Assembly (NCBI GenBank): GCA_036365455.1
Contig: JAWQUS010000003.1
Span: forward strand, 5,910,001 to 5,974,000
DNA from: Macrosoma leucophasiata
Taxonomy: Eukaryota > Arthropoda > Insecta > Lepidoptera > Hedylidae
Length of the DNA stretch: 64,000 nt
Direction of reading: 5' to 3'
Each line of letters opens with the position of its first letter. Positions within the stretch are counted from its first letter, which is position 1. The notes below the pieces were generated by a model. The model did no database searches. It was given only the letters and a program-made list of their open reading frames with translations, and had not been told where the DNA came from. Made by a program: the position numbers and the translations under genes. Below are positions 62,276 through 64,000 of this stretch, piece by piece.

Positions 62276-62524
62276 TTTCAGGACACACACGTCTGGATTT
62301 GGTACAGAGCGGACAGCGGATTCTGCATCCTCCGTACCAAATCAGCCGGGTGTAGAGGAGCCCGGCGGACATAATTAGTATTAATCAAGTCCGATGCGGA
62401 CCGCTCGCGCGGGTTGGGTGGGCGGATTCCGTTCACCGTACATAATTCGGTCGTGTGTAGCGAGAGCAGATTTGGTCTGCGGATTCGGTTCGTGAAAGAA
62501 AAATCCCAGTTGCACGTGCCGCCC
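62276..62524. other. Unassigned, GC-richer
   Basis: TTGGTACAGAGCGG and CCGTACCAAATC bracket about 50 bases in inverted fashion. No gene. Confidence 0.4.
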
Positions 62525-62745
62525 TTATATGTCTATATGTCATGAAGTGGCACAAAAGCATACAGTTTACATTGATGGTAAGTAATACTGTAGCAATGTG
62601 GATGCATCACCACAAGGTTATCCACATTACCACCTGAGAGGAACACGATAGTGCTGAGCACAAGCGGCAAGTACCTACCCAGATTAGAAAATGCAGTGGT
62701 ACCTATGCCCGCGAGCTCTGTCACTGGGTCTGCCACCACCGGGAA
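62525..62745 (-). repeat. Rep1 relic
   Basis: GTGGCACAAAAGCATACAG, ACACGATAGTGCTGAGCAC and CCCGCGAGCTCTGTCACTGG on plus. Confidence 0.6.
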
Positions 62746-62833
62746 TCCAATCTAGAATAGCAGTAGTGGTTTGCTACCGCCATAAAACCACAGCTTTCTG
62801 CTCTCGCTGCTAAAATTAGAGTATTAAACGATT

Positions 62834-63183
62834 TTATTTTTAAAGAAAAATGGAAAGAAAAATTTGACTTCAGGCGAGGCTCGAACTCGCGACCTACTGG
62901 GAATCTAGTCCAGCCGCTCTTCCAATTGAGCTACTGAAGCCTAACTAGCATAGTTGGTAATAGATGGCGCTGCTGCTACCATAAAGCAATGCAATAGATG
63001 TGAAGGAAAGATTTGACAAATCGGGCAGGGCTTCAGTAGCTCAATTGGAAGAGCGGCTGGACTAGATTCCCAGTAGGTCGCGAGTTCGAGCCTCGCCTGA
63101 AGTCAAATTTTTCTTTACATTTTTCTTTAAAAATAAAATATATTTAACAAGCATGTGTTAATGCGAAATAATATAAAACAATT
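62834..63183. repeat. SINE-B inverted dimer (copies 4 and 5)
   Basis: The minus copy (62834 to about 62942, tRNA-like unit plus 3' tail) and the full plus copy (62943-63183) are joined head to head at the tRNA-like unit/leader junction. The exact 11-base repeat ATTAAACGATT lies at 62823-62833 and 63184-63194, so the dimer inserted as one unit. Confidence 0.85.
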
Positions 63184-63185
63184 AT

Positions 63186-63340
63186 TAAACGATTGCCAAT
63201 CCGCCTGTTACGCGCGGTGATTATGTCATATTCTCCCCTAATGACGCACAATAACATTTCGAGCGTCTTTGAGGAAGACTAAGTCCAGCAGCGGACATCT
63301 TTCGGCTGGAGTGATAACGATGATGATTTGGATGTAGGTA
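63186..63340 (+). repeat. LINE 3' end fragment with (GAT)n
   Basis: ATATTCTCCCCTAATGACGC, AAGTCCAGCAGCGGACATC, CTGGAGTGATAACGATGATG. Shares its left half with 3353-3427. Confidence 0.55.
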
Positions 63341-64000
63341 CTGTAGACTGTCTCAAGATGAGAGCCGTCTGAGCTCACCGATTACCCTTTGAAATATACT
63401 AGTGTCTCCAGGTGAACCGCCTACGCACATTCCAATTTAAAAAACTGACTGCGTATCCGTATCCGTGTCACTGATGATGCGGTGACATTCTTGTGGTGAT
63501 CGGATCAATTTAGTAATTCCTGCCTTAAATGATGATGTTTATTCTCGGAAACTATCTGAAATGTCTTAATTAAGATAAATCTACGTATTTATAGGTATCA
63601 ACTATAGAAATTGTGTTGATTTATTCAATCAAATTGCATTTTGCTATGATTAAATTAATGCTGTTCCTTACCGAAATTCTGACGATAATTGAGCCTATTC
63701 AAGAAGTTAATATAGGTAATAATAGGTTTTCTTGCAGAATTATAACAATGTATAAATTATAAATTAAATAGAATATAAAATAAGGTAATATAATCGAGGG
63801 AACCCGTTCATTGCTCAGTGCAATGACCCGACTTCTCGTCCGTATTATTAAATATCTGTAGACCATTTCACCCTACGTGACTGTACTAGCGAAATCACAG
63901 CAGAACAGTGGATAGAATGGTTATAAATAATACCCAGCTACTTATTATGGTTTAGTTTTGTTACCACTAAACCTTTCTTTCGTACCTAGTGTATGAAATG
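63341..64000. other. Unassigned AT-rich sequence
   Basis: Nothing recognised to the end of the window. Confidence 0.45.

Overview
The window looks like gene-poor, AT-rich, repeat-dominated DNA from a lepidopteran (moth or butterfly) genome. This is inferred from element content: tRNA-headed SINEs, RTE, CR1 and Jockey-type LINE remnants, a Penelope-like element with a GIY-YIG endonuclease, a gypsy/errantivirus-type endogenous retrovirus, and degenerate repeats built around GCCCGCGGCTTCGCCC-like and ACGGAACCCTA-like cores. I recognise no host protein-coding exon. The one convincing host gene is a tRNA-Val(AAC) at 39769-39841 on the minus strand.

Layout. 1-10 kb: old SINE, Rep1 and LINE relics in featureless AT-rich sequence, with a GC-rich decayed Jockey-type reverse transcriptase at 6.86-7.67 kb. 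10-21.3 kb: a SINE-B copy, a foldback MITE split by a 5'-truncated RTE LINE, two more RTE copies, two other LINE relics and a recurring 'G' repeat. 21-28 kb: mostly unassigned. 28.2-35.8 kb: a nearly intact retrovirus-like element on the minus strand (LTR, gag, pol, env, LTR) with two 257-bp LTRs that read as identical and a 4-bp AGCT target duplication, nested inside a Rep1 copy. 35.8-43.3 kb: inverted Rep1 pairs, several hairpin MITEs, the tRNA gene and a ~0.45-kb tandem array split by an RTE insertion. 43-50 kb: fragments of many families. 50.6-54.0 kb: a Penelope-like element built as a head-to-head dimer with two perfect 1136-bp inverted arms and a 15-bp target duplication. 55.1-56.8 kb: the longest RTE copy, with an open RT frame. 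57-64 kb: a possible CRE/DRE-like promoter-like patch, MITEs, a full-length 312-bp SINE-C and an inverted SINE-B dimer.

How the parts work together. The window is a record of nested retrotransposition. RTE copies have consistent 3' ends and 10-14 bp target duplications. SINE-C shares about 40 bp of its 3' end with RTE, so RTE is its probable mobilising partner. A poly(A)-tailed ~280-bp repeat (Rep1, about 20 copies or relics) is both very abundant and the host sequence for the retrovirus, an RTE and a Penelope mini-insertion. The retrovirus and the Penelope dimer appear recent, because their duplicated arms show no differences by eye.
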